Below are positions 27,278 to 36,742 of a stretch of DNA of 64,000 bases, piece after piece; the first letter of the stretch is position 1; every line of letters begins with the position of its first letter. The stretch spans positions 434,001 through 498,000 of the forward strand of contig NZ_CP042910.1 in assembly GCF_008298035.1 (NCBI RefSeq). The letters run 5' to 3'. Origin of the DNA: Gimesia maris. Lineage in GTDB: Bacteria > Planctomycetota > Planctomycetia > Planctomycetales > Planctomycetaceae. Below the pieces are notes generated by a model. That model was not told where the DNA came from and searched no databases. It saw nothing but the letters and a program-made list of their open reading frames with translations. Both the position numbers and the translations under genes were made by a program.

Positions 27278-28378
27278 ATGATTGATATAAATAAAAAAGC
27301 CAGCAACGGCGAAGTTCCACGAGAGGGGGTTCTGGATACGATCGGTTCCACGCCTTTGATACATCTCTGCCGCTATCTGGGAACAGCCGACATTCAGCTT
27401 TACGCCAAAATGGAAGCTTTCAATCCGGGGGGGAGTGCCAAAGACCGTCCCGCCCGCGCCATGATTGAAGAGGCGCTCCGCGCCGGAACGATTGACAGAA
27501 ATACCACGATCATAGAATCGACCTCCGGTAACATGGGTATCGGACTGGCACAGGCCTGCTGCTACTATGGTCTGCCTCTGATCTGTGTCGTGGACCCGTT
27601 TGCCCAGGAGCAGAACGTTGCCATCATGCAGGCATATGGTGCGAGAATCGAACGGGTCACGCGCCCTCTGCAAGGTGCCTTCCTCAAAGCTCGTCTGGCA
27701 AGGGTGATGGAATTATTGAACGAGATCCCTCATTCATTCTGGCCTAACCAGTATGCGAATATCAAAAACCCGCTCTCTCACGAGCAGGGAACGGTGCAGG
27801 AAATTGATGAAGCACTGAATGGTGAAATCGATTACCTGTTTGTGGCGACCAGCAGCACGGGTACGGCGCGAGGCTGCCGGGACTATCTGCAAAAACGGGG
27901 GCGCCGTACAAAGGTAATTGCCGTTGACGCGGAAGGGAGTGTGCTGTTTGGTGGTCTGGCAGGTCGCAGGCGGATCCCCGGCCTGGGAGCAGGTCACGTT
28001 TCCGTTTTAGCAGCAGGGCAGAAATTTGATGATGTGAAACGTGTCAACGATCTGGACTGTGTGGTGGGTTGCCGACGCATGGTCAAATATGAGGCGATTC
28101 TTACAGGGGGATCGGCGGGTGGTGTGCTGGAGGCGATTCGCGCGATGATTCCCGAATTGAGAACCAAAGTGTGTGCCGCCATTCTGCACGATTCCGGCAC
28201 CCGTTATCTCGATACCATTTATTCGGATCAATGGGTCGAGAGCGAACTGGGCTGTTCCATAGAAAAACTCCAGGCACGAATTGAGCAACCCGGCCAGGCG
28301 GGCAGGGTTGCTGGCCAGCGGGGTTCTCGTTTTACTCCTCATTTGCGTGAATATGTGAAGGAACATGCAACGATATGA
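27278..28378 (+). CDS. SbnA-like PLP-dependent synthase (cysteine synthase fold)
   Basis: A 366-residue fold-type II PLP enzyme. It shows TIGSTPLIHL, the PLP lysine K55 in NPGGSAKDRPARAM, the substrate loop ESTSGNMGIGLAQ, the phosphate loop region ATSSTGTARG and GGSAGGVLEA. FNPGGSAKDRP with TSGNMGIGLA resembles SbnA, which joins O-phosphoserine and glutamate into N-(2-amino-2-carboxyethyl)-glutamate on the way to 2,3-diaminopropionate, more than plain CysK. The C-terminal 30 residues extend beyond CysK. Ribosome binding site CGGAGA. Its stop overlaps the next start (ATGA). Exact reaction is inference; cysteine or cystathionine synthase remain possible. Confidence 0.78.
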   Translation: MIDINKKASNGEVPREGVLDTIGSTPLIHLCRYLGTADIQLYAKMEAFNPGGSAKDRPARAMIEEALRAGTIDRNTTIIESTSGNMGIGLAQACCYYGLPLICVVDPFAQEQNVAIMQAYGARIERVTRPLQGAFLKARLARVMELLNEIPHSFWPNQYANIKNPLSHEQGTVQEIDEALNGEIDYLFVATSSTGTARGCRDYLQKRGRRTKVIAVDAEGSVLFGGLAGRRRIPGLGAGHVSVLAAGQKFDDVKRVNDLDCVVGCRRMVKYEAILTGGSAGGVLEAIRAMIPELRTKVCAAILHDSGTRYLDTIYSDQWVESELGCSIEKLQARIEQPGQAGRVAGQRGSRFTPHLREYVKEHATI

Positions 28379-30102
28379 TGACGGCACTACAAACGGGTCA
28401 ACGTTCACTTAAAAAAAACCGACCTGCTGCATTCGCTCCCTTCAAGATCGCTGTGGTGGGCTGTGGACCGAAAGGGATGTACTGTCTGGAACGGCTGGCT
28501 TACGAACTAGCCCGATCCCGTCAGCAGTCTGAAGTACACATCACGATTTATGAGCCGGCTCCTTTTCCCGGTGCAGGGTTCGTTTATCATCCGCGACAGC
28601 CGCACAATTTACGCATGAATTTTGCTTCCGAGTTCATCAATGTCTGGCCGGAAACCGTACGCAGACGTGATCCGCAGTCATTTCCCACACTCGTGGAATG
28701 GCTGGGAGATAAATATCCCCAACATGCTGATCCACGAGGCTTTGCACCCCGGGCGATCGTGGGCGAATATCTCTCGGCTGCATTTCAGAAAACGCTGCAG
28801 CTGTTCCCTGACTTTGTGTCCGTCACCCTGGTTTCGGAGAAAGTGACTGGCATTCAGGAAACAGGGGGACGCTGGTTACTCGCAGCATCAGACCGCGAAT
28901 CTGTATTTGACGAAGTTCTGCTGACGACCGGGCATGAAGGCTGGCGGGCAGCATCGACCTCATGTTTACCCTCGGAACAGTTGATTGAAAAGGTGTTCCC
29001 CGTGGAGCAGATGCTGTCACCGGAGCGCATTCACCCGCAATCAACGGTTGGAATACGCGGTTTCGCATTAACATTTCTTGACGCCTGCTTCACATTAACA
29101 GAAGGACGCGGCGGAGAATTTCGTTGTGAAGACCGGCAGTGGAGCTACCTGCCGTCCGGGGATGAGGTGCAGTCCATCGTACCTTTTTCCCGGACGGGAC
29201 ACCCGATGCTGGCCAAGCCGGATCACCGCTATTTCCAAAGCAACCCGAAACTGGAGCAGATCTGGGAACAGGGGCGTCTCCGTATGTTGAAACTCAAACA
29301 GCCCGCAGCAGGACTCGACTTTCTGACTTCAATCTGGCCTGTCATTTTGAAAACAGCAGAAGAAGCGCTGCTCACGCTGGTACCCGGCCATCAGATTGGA
29401 ACTCAGACGCCGATGGTCGGACTGAATCACTGGTTTCAGGACTGGAGCAACAGAACTTTTTCTCCTGCTGAAACATTTCAATGCCTGCAGCAGTCTTACC
29501 GAATTGCAACTGGCCAGCAGACGCCGGACGAAGCCTGGGCACTGGGGGAAACATTTCGGCAGCTGTACTCGGCGCTGGTGCGCAGAATCAGCTATGGCGG
29601 GCTGGCTTTGACCAGTTGGATCGACTTTCAGAGACATGCACAGGAGATGGAGCGACTGGCCTTTGGTCCTCCCGCTGAAAATACAGGACGACTGATCGCT
29701 CTGATCGAAGCGGGAATTGTCAATTTCAATTATCTGCACGCTGATCTCGTTACAGATCGGAATAGACTGCTGCTGCAATCCAGAGCAAAACAGATCACAG
29801 TGGATCGGCTGATTAACGCAGTCATACCTGCCTGTGATCAGTTTGCGGAAAATTCACTATTGGAACAACTGCTTTCTTCAGGCTGGATCAGGCGGATGCT
29901 GGGCGCGGGGGGAATCGCCGTTGATGGCGCAGCCCGTCCGATCCAGCTGGAGGAACAGACAACAGAGGGACTCGCCATCATCGGACGTTCCACAGAAGGC
30001 TGTGTTCTGGGCAATGACACTCTCAGCCGTGAACTTCATTCCTGCCCGGACCAATGGGCGCGCAGCGTCTGTGAGCAGATCGCGAAAAGGGAGGCGAGAT
30101 GA
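28375..30102 (+). CDS. FAD/NAD(P)-binding protein (NAD_binding_9 type)
   Basis: A 575-residue flavoprotein-like protein. FKIAVVGCGPKGMYCLERL (about residues 23-41) is a Rossmann dinucleotide loop, followed by EPAPFPGAGFVYHP and NLRMNFASEFINVW, both typical of the FAD-NAD(P)-binding family that includes HpyO-like and some N-hydroxylase-like proteins. Near the end comes LAIIGRSTEGCVLGNDTLSR. No membrane helix or signal peptide. It overlaps both neighbours by four bases, so all three are translated together. In staphyloferrin B synthesis the second step is an NAD-dependent oxidation by SbnB. This protein could do an analogous oxidation with a different fold (inference). An N-hydroxylase or a redox helper are alternatives. 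Confidence 0.75.
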   Translation: MMTALQTGQRSLKKNRPAAFAPFKIAVVGCGPKGMYCLERLAYELARSRQQSEVHITIYEPAPFPGAGFVYHPRQPHNLRMNFASEFINVWPETVRRRDPQSFPTLVEWLGDKYPQHADPRGFAPRAIVGEYLSAAFQKTLQLFPDFVSVTLVSEKVTGIQETGGRWLLAASDRESVFDEVLLTTGHEGWRAASTSCLPSEQLIEKVFPVEQMLSPERIHPQSTVGIRGFALTFLDACFTLTEGRGGEFRCEDRQWSYLPSGDEVQSIVPFSRTGHPMLAKPDHRYFQSNPKLEQIWEQGRLRMLKLKQPAAGLDFLTSIWPVILKTAEEALLTLVPGHQIGTQTPMVGLNHWFQDWSNRTFSPAETFQCLQQSYRIATGQQTPDEAWALGETFRQLYSALVRRISYGGLALTSWIDFQRHAQEMERLAFGPPAENTGRLIALIEAGIVNFNYLHADLVTDRNRLLLQSRAKQITVDRLINAVIPACDQFAENSLLEQLLSSGWIRRMLGAGGIAVDGAARPIQLEEQTTEGLAIIGRSTEGCVLGNDTLSRELHSCPDQWARSVCEQIAKREAR

Positions 30103-31604
30103 AAACGGTAGAACCAGCTACTTCAGCATCTTTTTCAACAGCGCAGACTGGCAGGAGTGTGCGCAGTTACTGCCAGGGGATGCTGCCGTTGACGGCGAAA
30201 CTGGAGCCCTGGATCGCGGAGCTCTGCCAGAGTACTATTCTACCTGAGCTGGCGCAGAAACAGGGATCTCCTCTCAATGTGCTCAATACGCAACCGTTTG
30301 AGCGAAATGCGAAAGCTCTGTACGACGTAGCGGAAGCCCAGGGCCTTGAATTTGATGTCTATTTCGCCCGCAAGGCAAACAAGTGTCTGGCGTTTGTCGA
30401 GACGGCAAAAAACCAGGGATATGGCGTTGATACAGCCAGCATCCAGGAGTTGCAGCAGGTACTCGATAATCAGGTCCCGCCTGAAAAAATCATCTGCACT
30501 GCTGCTGTGAAATCGGAGGCGCTGTTGCGGTTGTGTATCAAATCCGGCGTCACGATTGCCGTCGATCATCTCGATGAACTGATGCAGATCGTCATTCTGG
30601 CAGAGCAACTCAAACAACGGGCGGATATCGCGGTACGTCTCAGTGGATTTCAACATCAGGGAGCCAGGCTGCTGTCCCGTTTCGGGTTTGATCTGGATGA
30701 AATACGACCACTCATTGAGGATCTGCAGAATGCTTCCCCGCATTGTTTACAGTATCTGAATCTGATCGGTGTGCATTTTCATCTGGATGGTTACTGCCAG
30801 GCTCAGCGTGTGTCAGCCATTCAACAGCTGCTGCCACTGATCGATGAGTTACGGTCCCGGGATTTCCCTGTCCGGTTCCTGGATATCGGCGGCGGATTTC
30901 CAATGAGTTATCTGGAATCGGAAACAGAATGGGATACCTTCTGGCAGACGCATCGGCGGGCGCTACTGGGAGAACACCGTCCGCTTACGTATCGAAATCA
31001 CGGCCTGGGACTGACACTCGTGGAAGGCACGCTGATCGGTAAGCCGAACTGTTATCCCTATTATCAAAGTCCGGTTCAAGCGAACTGGTTGGAAGGTATA
31101 CTCACATCAGAATGCGAAGCAGGCACGATTGCGGATTCGCTGCGAAAGCGGCAGATTCAACTGCGATGTGAACCGGGCCGCAGTCTCTTAGATGGCTGTG
31201 GCTTCACGGCGGCGCGCGTCGAGTTTCGGAAACAGCAGCCGACCGGCGACTGGCTGATCGGACTGTCGATGAATCGCACGCAGTGTCGCACGAGCAGCGA
31301 TGATTTTCTCGTCGACCCCTTATTGATCCCGGCCACAGAAGAATCCCTGCTCCCGCGTACGCCGGCAGGTATTTCTGGTTATCTCGTCGGCGCTTACTGT
31401 ACCGAGTCGGAGTTGTTGTGCCTGCGCAAGTTACAGTTTCCGCATGGCGTGGGCATCGGTGACCTGATCGTCTTCCCGAATACCGCTGGTTACTTCATGC
31501 ATTTTCTGGAAAGCCGTTCGCATCAGTTCCCGCTGGCTCAGAATGTCGTTTATGATAATGATACGAACCAGGCTGAACTTGACTCGGTAGAAACATATTT
31601 ATGA
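30099..31604 (+). CDS. PLP-dependent group-III decarboxylase (LysA/SbnH/Y4yA-like)
   Basis: A 501-residue alanine-racemase-fold enzyme of the Orn/DAP/Arg decarboxylase group. The PLP lysine is K92 in VYFARKANKCLAF, then GVHFHLDGYCQ (His stacking on PLP), FLDIGGGFP (phosphate loop), RCEPGRSLLDG and the C-terminal GAYCTESELL, where Cys-Thr-Glu replaces the usual CESxD segment of substrate binding. It is longer than LysA (about 420), with extra N-terminal residues and an insert around residues 290-340. The altered CESGD suggests an acid other than meso-diaminopimelate. With the SbnA-like neighbour, a diaminopropionate-derived substrate is attractive (SbnH does such a step). Confidence 0.82.
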   Translation: MKTVEPATSASFSTAQTGRSVRSYCQGMLPLTAKLEPWIAELCQSTILPELAQKQGSPLNVLNTQPFERNAKALYDVAEAQGLEFDVYFARKANKCLAFVETAKNQGYGVDTASIQELQQVLDNQVPPEKIICTAAVKSEALLRLCIKSGVTIAVDHLDELMQIVILAEQLKQRADIAVRLSGFQHQGARLLSRFGFDLDEIRPLIEDLQNASPHCLQYLNLIGVHFHLDGYCQAQRVSAIQQLLPLIDELRSRDFPVRFLDIGGGFPMSYLESETEWDTFWQTHRRALLGEHRPLTYRNHGLGLTLVEGTLIGKPNCYPYYQSPVQANWLEGILTSECEAGTIADSLRKRQIQLRCEPGRSLLDGCGFTAARVEFRKQQPTGDWLIGLSMNRTQCRTSSDDFLVDPLLIPATEESLLPRTPAGISGYLVGAYCTESELLCLRKLQFPHGVGIGDLIVFPNTAGYFMHFLESRSHQFPLAQNVVYDNDTNQAELDSVETYL

Positions 31605-31656
31605 CAGAAGAGCAAAGGGACTTGACCAATTCGTTCGTTGTCCCTGTTTTTAACAT

Positions 31657-32625
31657 CTACTTCAGCCCCGCCGGTTCACCTGGCACCTGAATGCTGAGCA
31701 GATGATGCGAGGGCATTTTAGTGCCGCGTTCGACGACGGGGACTTTGCCGTCTTCTTCCAGATCAGATTTCTTCAGTGTCCAGAGCACACGTTTGTCGCG
31801 GGTGATTTCATACGCCTGCACGTCGTTGTTCATCCCTTTGCGATGATGATAGTCGGAGTTGATCACCACCAGGTTCCCGTTTTTGCGGACCTGCACGCCG
31901 ACGGGATACAACAGCTCGAAACACAGGTCGTCCTGCTTGTCCAGCTCCCAGGTGATTTTGCCTGCCGGGTCGACTTCGATGATGCGGTACGAGGTAATAC
32001 AGGGGATCAGCGTGCGACCGTTCGCCAGGCGAATCGCGGTGAAGGCGCGATCGTTGTCGTTCAGCTTAAACCGCCAGACCTCTTTGCCGTCCGCGTTGAG
32101 TTCGAGAATCACTTTGTTGTCGCGATACGAAATCAAATACGTGTCCTGCGGCGTCTTGCGGGCCTGCATATAGCGGTTGTGAACGTTCTTGCCGCCATCG
32201 GGCAGATCAATGCTGTGTGTCACTTTCTGATCGCGGTCCACTTCCAGCAATTTCTGATTGCCACAATCCAGAATCAGCACCTTGCCGTCAGGTAGAGGCT
32301 GACAGGAATTGATTTCCTGCTTGCCCGGTTCCCGCGGGATTTTGTAGTCCCACACGGTCTCTTTGTCCGGGTTCACTTCCCGCACACCGTAGCGATGACA
32401 AAACAGCACGTTTCCGCTCGGCAGCTTCCAGGCATCATAGACCGTTTCGATGTCCGACTGCTGGTAATGCCAGACGATGTGATTCTGTTCGTCCAACTGC
32501 ATCACACCTTCCCCGTAACCGATCAGCAGTGGGTGTCCCGGGCTCTTGTCTGCTCCGTTTGCCGGGCTTCCCTGCAGAACAAAACAGGCCAGTAAGGTGA
32601 TGCAGATTACATGGAAGTATTTCAT
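31657..32625 (-). CDS. Secreted beta-propeller protein (PQQ-like repeats)
   Basis: A 322-residue exported protein with a signal peptide (MKYFHVICITLLACFVLQG, cleavage near ANGAD). The rest consists of repeated strands of the type LLIGYGEGVMQLDEQNHIVW, DAWKLPSGNVLFCHRYGVREVN, VILELNADGKEVWRF and YRIIEVDPAGKITWELD. This is a six- or seven-bladed propeller of the PQQ-like/arylsulfotransferase-like type. No catalytic residue can be assigned. It heads toward the decarboxylase (convergent) and precedes another propeller and three sulfatases on the same strand, so a role in the sulfated-glycan set is possible. Confidence 0.75.
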   Translation of the reverse strand: MKYFHVICITLLACFVLQGSPANGADKSPGHPLLIGYGEGVMQLDEQNHIVWHYQQSDIETVYDAWKLPSGNVLFCHRYGVREVNPDKETVWDYKIPREPGKQEINSCQPLPDGKVLILDCGNQKLLEVDRDQKVTHSIDLPDGGKNVHNRYMQARKTPQDTYLISYRDNKVILELNADGKEVWRFKLNDNDRAFTAIRLANGRTLIPCITSYRIIEVDPAGKITWELDKQDDLCFELLYPVGVQVRKNGNLVVINSDYHHRKGMNNDVQAYEITRDKRVLWTLKKSDLEEDGKVPVVERGTKMPSHHLLSIQVPGEPAGLK

Positions 32626-32691
32626 GATTTACTTTCAATTGAGCTTTCTGTGGGGTAAGCATCGCGTCTGTTTATCATAGTGTCACAAAAA

Positions 32692-33744
32692 TTATGTGGA
32701 AGTCTCGGGTACCAGTTTGACCGGGTAGGTATTGCCAGACGCGAACTGGGGGACATAAATCGCGCCGTCGGCTGCGACGACCAGGTCGTGCGGATGCTGA
32801 AAGAAGCTGCCCTGCTGCTGCATGAGCTGTAGCTTCCCGTCAATATAGCGGGGCGGGGTGCCGCCGATGTTGGAGATAATTTTGTAATCGCGATCCAATA
32901 CCGAAATATAACCGCGACTGTCACGGTCTTTCGGCCAGTTGTCCGCCAGGTGGGGCACGAACATGTGTTCGCCGACAATCTGGATCATGCGGGGATTTGA
33001 ACCGGGCAGGGCGATTTCTTCAATCAGCTTTCCGTACAGTGAAAGACGTTTGATCGTCTGCTGATCGCTCATCGCGATGACCAGTTCCGGTTCGCCGGGA
33101 CCGCGAGTATCGATAGTGCCTCCGTGCGGTCCCCAGTGCGCGATGCCCCCTTCCGGCCCGCCGAAATAATTCAGCAGTTTTCCCGCACGGTCGTAACGCA
33201 TGATGTAATCTTTGCCGTACCCGTCGAGTACAAAGAAATCGCCGTCAGGCAGATGCAGCGTCCAGGCGGGGCGAAACTCTTTTTCGCTGGCATACTTTCC
33301 GGTCGATTTGGGATAGGTGACCTCCATCAGAATCTCGCCGTCCAGCGTGGTCTTGAAGACACGATGCAGGTTGAGGTCGGTGATGAACAGCACTTCCCGA
33401 TCGTTCTCTTTGACGATCTCCAGGCCATGCGCGCCGGGAAACTGTGTGCCCCATTTCTTCAGCAGTTTTCCGTCCTTGTCATAAACGATGACATTATTCG
33501 CCAAATGATCGGTGAGTAGATAAATCCTGCCCTGTGCATCAACGACCATGGCGCTACAGTTCTTGACTGGCGTTTTGTCATCGAGGACACCCCAGCCGAC
33601 GACGGGACGATATTGAAACTGGTTCTGTCCCAACACAGGCAGTTTGTTTTCGCTGGCGCTTAACGGATTAGCTCCCAGTGCAAGGGTTCCCGACAGCAGG
33701 GTCTGAGCCAGGAAGTCGCGTCGATGCAGTCGGCGGTCAAGCAT
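32692..33744 (-). CDS. Tat-exported NHL-type beta-propeller protein
   Basis: A 350-residue protein. The N-terminus MLDRRLHRRDFLAQTLLSG has the RR of a twin-arginine signal, followed by a hydrophobic stretch and ASEN cleavage region. The body shows NHL-like repeats: RIYLLTDHLANNVIVYDKDGKLLKK, WGTQFPGAHGLEI, LFITDLNLHRVFKTTLDGE, FFVLDGYGKDYIMRYDRAGKLL and HPHDLVVAADGAIYVPQF. Peptidyl-glycine-lyase-like or lactonase-like propellers share this pattern; the activity is unknown. Close planctomycete genes of this sort accompany sulfatases. It sits 34 bp downstream of the first sulfatase. Confidence 0.8.
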   Translation of the reverse strand: MLDRRLHRRDFLAQTLLSGTLALGANPLSASENKLPVLGQNQFQYRPVVGWGVLDDKTPVKNCSAMVVDAQGRIYLLTDHLANNVIVYDKDGKLLKKWGTQFPGAHGLEIVKENDREVLFITDLNLHRVFKTTLDGEILMEVTYPKSTGKYASEKEFRPAWTLHLPDGDFFVLDGYGKDYIMRYDRAGKLLNYFGGPEGGIAHWGPHGGTIDTRGPGEPELVIAMSDQQTIKRLSLYGKLIEEIALPGSNPRMIQIVGEHMFVPHLADNWPKDRDSRGYISVLDRDYKIISNIGGTPPRYIDGKLQLMQQQGSFFQHPHDLVVAADGAIYVPQFASGNTYPVKLVPETST

Positions 33745-33778
33745 GGTTTACTCCTGTGAGAAAGTGAATCATCGTTTC

Positions 33779-35275
33779 TTATTTCCTCTCAGCACGCCAG
33801 CGTTTCATCAATTGAATATTCGCTTCCAGGATCGCGGCCTGTTCGGGTTCCCGCTTGCGGCTCTTGTTCAGATACGGTTTCATATCACTGTCGTACATGG
33901 CTTCCGATTCGGGGAAGAGACCGCGGTCGTCTGTGTCGAGTTCCCAGTTTGCGAGCAGGCAGCGGAATTTGGTGAGTTGTTCTTGATACGCGGCGTCATC
34001 GGCCAGGTTGTGGATCTCCCAGGGATCGTTGGTGAGATCGTAGAGTTCTTCTTCGGGTCGCGTTTCGGCGAGATGCAGTGACTGGGCCGCGTTGAGTTTA
34101 CCGGCAGCGTAAAGTTCGCGTAGCACCGGCATGAATGGTTTTCCGTCTTTATATCGACAGGGCTGCAGATAGGGCCGCGCGGGCAGGTAATTGCGGATGT
34201 ACTTGAAATTCCCTTTGCGAACGCTGCGTATGTGATCGACGGTTTCGTCACAGCGGTCGCGAGCCGATACCACGTATGTACGCGGCCTGGCATCCGGACC
34301 AAACAGGGGGCGCCCCTGCATGGTTGCGGGAATGTCAATGCCCGCGAGTGCCAGGCTGGTCGCCGCCAGGTCAATGTGCGCGATCAGTTCATCGCGTAAC
34401 GATTTTGTTCCCACGAATTGTGGTCCCCAGACAACGAACGGTATCTTCAGTCCTTCTTCGTAGAGAAACTGTTTGCCGCGTGCATGACTGATGCCGTGAT
34501 CAGTCAGAAAAAAGATGATTGTATTGTCGAGTACGTTTTCGGATTTTAATTGAGCCAGAATGCGACCGACCTGCTTGTCGGTGTAAGAGACCGAGTTCAG
34601 GTAGGCGGCCCAGTCTTCACGAATCACGGGGTGATCCGGGTAATAAGGGGGCAGTGTGACTTCTGCTGCTGTGATCAGAGTGTCCAAGCCGGTTTTCACT
34701 TCGTCGTACCAGCGACCGACGTTGCGCAGTTTTCCCCCCTGCAGTTGATATTGCGCGAAGAAGGGCTGGCCTTTGGCACGTTTTTTCCAATCAACGCCGT
34801 CATAGAGACTGGCTCTTTGATAAGCGAAGTTGTAATCCTCTTTGCCGGGCCGGGTGCCTTCGGGATTGGCGTTCGTCGTATAATAACCGGCTTTGCGAAA
34901 CAGTTCCGGAACAGTCTGCATGTCTGCGGGTAAGTTGATTTTCAATGTGCCGCGGGAACTGCGATGATGGTGCGCCCCGATGGTGGTCTGATACATGCCT
35001 GTAATCAGGGCGGAACGAAATGTGGAGCAGACCGGCGCCGTCGCGTAGGCATTGCGAAATACAGCGCCTTCCCGGGCGAGTTGGTCGACGTGAGGCGTCT
35101 CGACCAGGGGCTCCCCCTGGTAACCGAAGTGGCAAGACATATCGTCGACCAGAATCCAGACAATGTTCGGCCGTTGCTTTATGTTCGCAGCTGTCTCCGC
35201 TGTGGAGGTCCGGGCTGACATAATCAATATCAGGATCAGGAGAACGATGGGCATGTTGAGCGGCTTGAAGTTCAC
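33779..35275 (-). CDS. Secreted sulfatase with atypical active-site motif
   Basis: A 498-residue alkaline-phosphatase-superfamily sulfatase with a signal peptide (residues 1-26). [19 protein letters not shown] gives the metal-binding aspartates, and [16 protein letters not shown] follows. The formylglycine site reads [14 protein letters not shown]83-S-T-F-R87, with Thr where the canonical CxPxR has Pro. Other core motifs are [16 protein letters not shown] and [12 protein letters not shown]. The fit is to planctomycete sulfatases of the CST-R type. Substrate unknown, probably a sulfated algal or animal glycan. If formylglycine formation fails on this motif it might be inactive or use Ser/Cys directly. 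Confidence 0.87.
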   Translation of the reverse strand: MNFKPLNMPIVLLILILIMSARTSTAETAANIKQRPNIVWILVDDMSCHFGYQGEPLVETPHVDQLAREGAVFRNAYATAPVCSTFRSALITGMYQTTIGAHHHRSSRGTLKINLPADMQTVPELFRKAGYYTTNANPEGTRPGKEDYNFAYQRASLYDGVDWKKRAKGQPFFAQYQLQGGKLRNVGRWYDEVKTGLDTLITAAEVTLPPYYPDHPVIREDWAAYLNSVSYTDKQVGRILAQLKSENVLDNTIIFFLTDHGISHARGKQFLYEEGLKIPFVVWGPQFVGTKSLRDELIAHIDLAATSLALAGIDIPATMQGRPLFGPDARPRTYVVSARDRCDETVDHIRSVRKGNFKYIRNYLPARPYLQPCRYKDGKPFMPVLRELYAAGKLNAAQSLHLAETRPEEELYDLTNDPWEIHNLADDAAYQEQLTKFRCLLANWELDTDDRGLFPESEAMYDSDMKPYLNKSRKREPEQAAILEANIQLMKRWRAERK

Positions 35276-35311
35276 AGGGTCTGCTTTCTGTTGGGATCTG
35301 CGTGCCGATAA

Positions 35312-36742
35312 CTAATCATTGGGCTTTAAAATATTTCGCCAGTCTGGATAGATGGGGCGAGTGGTGCTGTTCTTACCCCCCTTCACGAGCGGCGCGGGGG
35401 GAATATTTTTGAGCGTCTGCTGCAGCAACTGGCGGGACTGTTCTGCCTGTTTGCCTGCCTGACCTGCTGCGAGATTGTGACTTTCAGTGAGATCCTGGGG
35501 GACGTTGAAGAACCGGCCGTCGCGGTAGAGTTTGAAGTCGGCGTTCCGCACATACTGATCCCCGGTGAATCGGCCCCAGTAGGGCTGGTAGTGATTCAGT
35601 ACCCAGTCGCGGGGCTGTCCTGCTTTCCCATTTAACTGTGGCAGAAAACTGCGGCCGTCGATGGGGTCGTCTTTCCCGAGCTTAACATCCGCCATTGCGG
35701 CGAACGTGGGGTATAAATCGGTGAAGTCGATCAGGTCATTCAGTACTTCTCCCTGTGGGGTGTGTCCTTTCCAGTACGCGACGAGTGGCACATGGGTGCC
35801 CATGTCGGTGGTGGAACCTTTACCGCCCTGAATGGTTCGGCCGTTCCATTGTGAGGTGATTTGCACGTTCGTACCATTGTCGGCGGTAAACAGAATGAGC
35901 GTGTTGTCCAACTGGCCAACGTCCTCCACCTGTTGGACAATCTTGCCGACGAGTTTGTCCAGGTAGTTGACCATCGCCACAAAGTTGGCTTTGCGGGCGG
36001 CTTTGCCTTTCGGCTGTTTGTTGGCGGCCTGCGTGCGGGGTGCGTCTCCGATGGTATCGGGTGTAGGCACAAAGGGATTATGAACCAGCGTCGTCGGATA
36101 ATAGACAAAAAACGGCACATCTTGATTCTTTTTGATGAAGTCACACAGAAAATCCGACATGATGTCCGGACCGTATTGGTCTGCATTGTCTGCAATTGTG
36201 AGGAACTTGCCGTTCTGTTCCAGTGGCGGACTCCAGAAACGCTCGCCGCCCCCCTCTTTGATTTTGGTCCTCGTCGTCACCTGCCAGAGACAGTATTCAT
36301 CAAAGCCCGCTTTGAACGGTCGCGTATTGTCGGCGTGCCCTTCCGCACCATGATACAGTCCATTCAACTGCCACTTACCGGCGATGGCGGTTTTGTAACC
36401 CGCGGACTGCAGCATCTGGCCGAACGTTTTTTCCTTAGGATTCAGATAACCAAAGTGCGTATAGTTACGAAAATTGTATTTGCCCGTCATCAGCTTCACG
36501 CGGGATGGCGTGCAGAGGGGCGTGGAATAACAGTTGGTGAAACGGATTCCCTGATTCGCGAGCGCATCGATGTGCGGCGTCTGGTAATCATCAGCACCGT
36601 AGCTTCCGAAACATTCCCAGCTGACATCATCGGCCATGATCAGAATGATGTTCGGCTTACGGGCTTGCTGCGCAATCACTTCGCTGCTCTCAAGCAAGCC
36701 TGCAGAGAATAGCAATAATAAACTGAGAACGAGTTGTTTCAT
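35312..36742 (-). CDS. Secreted sulfatase
   Basis: A 476-residue sulfatase with a signal peptide (MKQLVLSLLLLFSAGLLES). It has NIILIMADDVSWECFGSYG, then HIDALANQGIRFTNCYSTPLCTPSRVKLMTG with the canonical CTPSR (C77 becomes formylglycine). Further motifs: TALAGKWQLNG (KTAIAGKW, binding Lys), LFTADNGTN (DN metal ligands) and LIDFTDLYPT. It would hydrolyse sulfate esters outside the cytoplasm. Its start overlaps the stop of the upstream sulfatase by four bases (ATGA), so these two are one transcription unit. The different motif set argues for a different sulfated linkage. Confidence 0.93.
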   Translation of the reverse strand: MKQLVLSLLLLFSAGLLESSEVIAQQARKPNIILIMADDVSWECFGSYGADDYQTPHIDALANQGIRFTNCYSTPLCTPSRVKLMTGKYNFRNYTHFGYLNPKEKTFGQMLQSAGYKTAIAGKWQLNGLYHGAEGHADNTRPFKAGFDEYCLWQVTTRTKIKEGGGERFWSPPLEQNGKFLTIADNADQYGPDIMSDFLCDFIKKNQDVPFFVYYPTTLVHNPFVPTPDTIGDAPRTQAANKQPKGKAARKANFVAMVNYLDKLVGKIVQQVEDVGQLDNTLILFTADNGTNVQITSQWNGRTIQGGKGSTTDMGTHVPLVAYWKGHTPQGEVLNDLIDFTDLYPTFAAMADVKLGKDDPIDGRSFLPQLNGKAGQPRDWVLNHYQPYWGRFTGDQYVRNADFKLYRDGRFFNVPQDLTESHNLAAGQAGKQAEQSRQLLQQTLKNIPPAPLVKGGKNSTTRPIYPDWRNILKPND

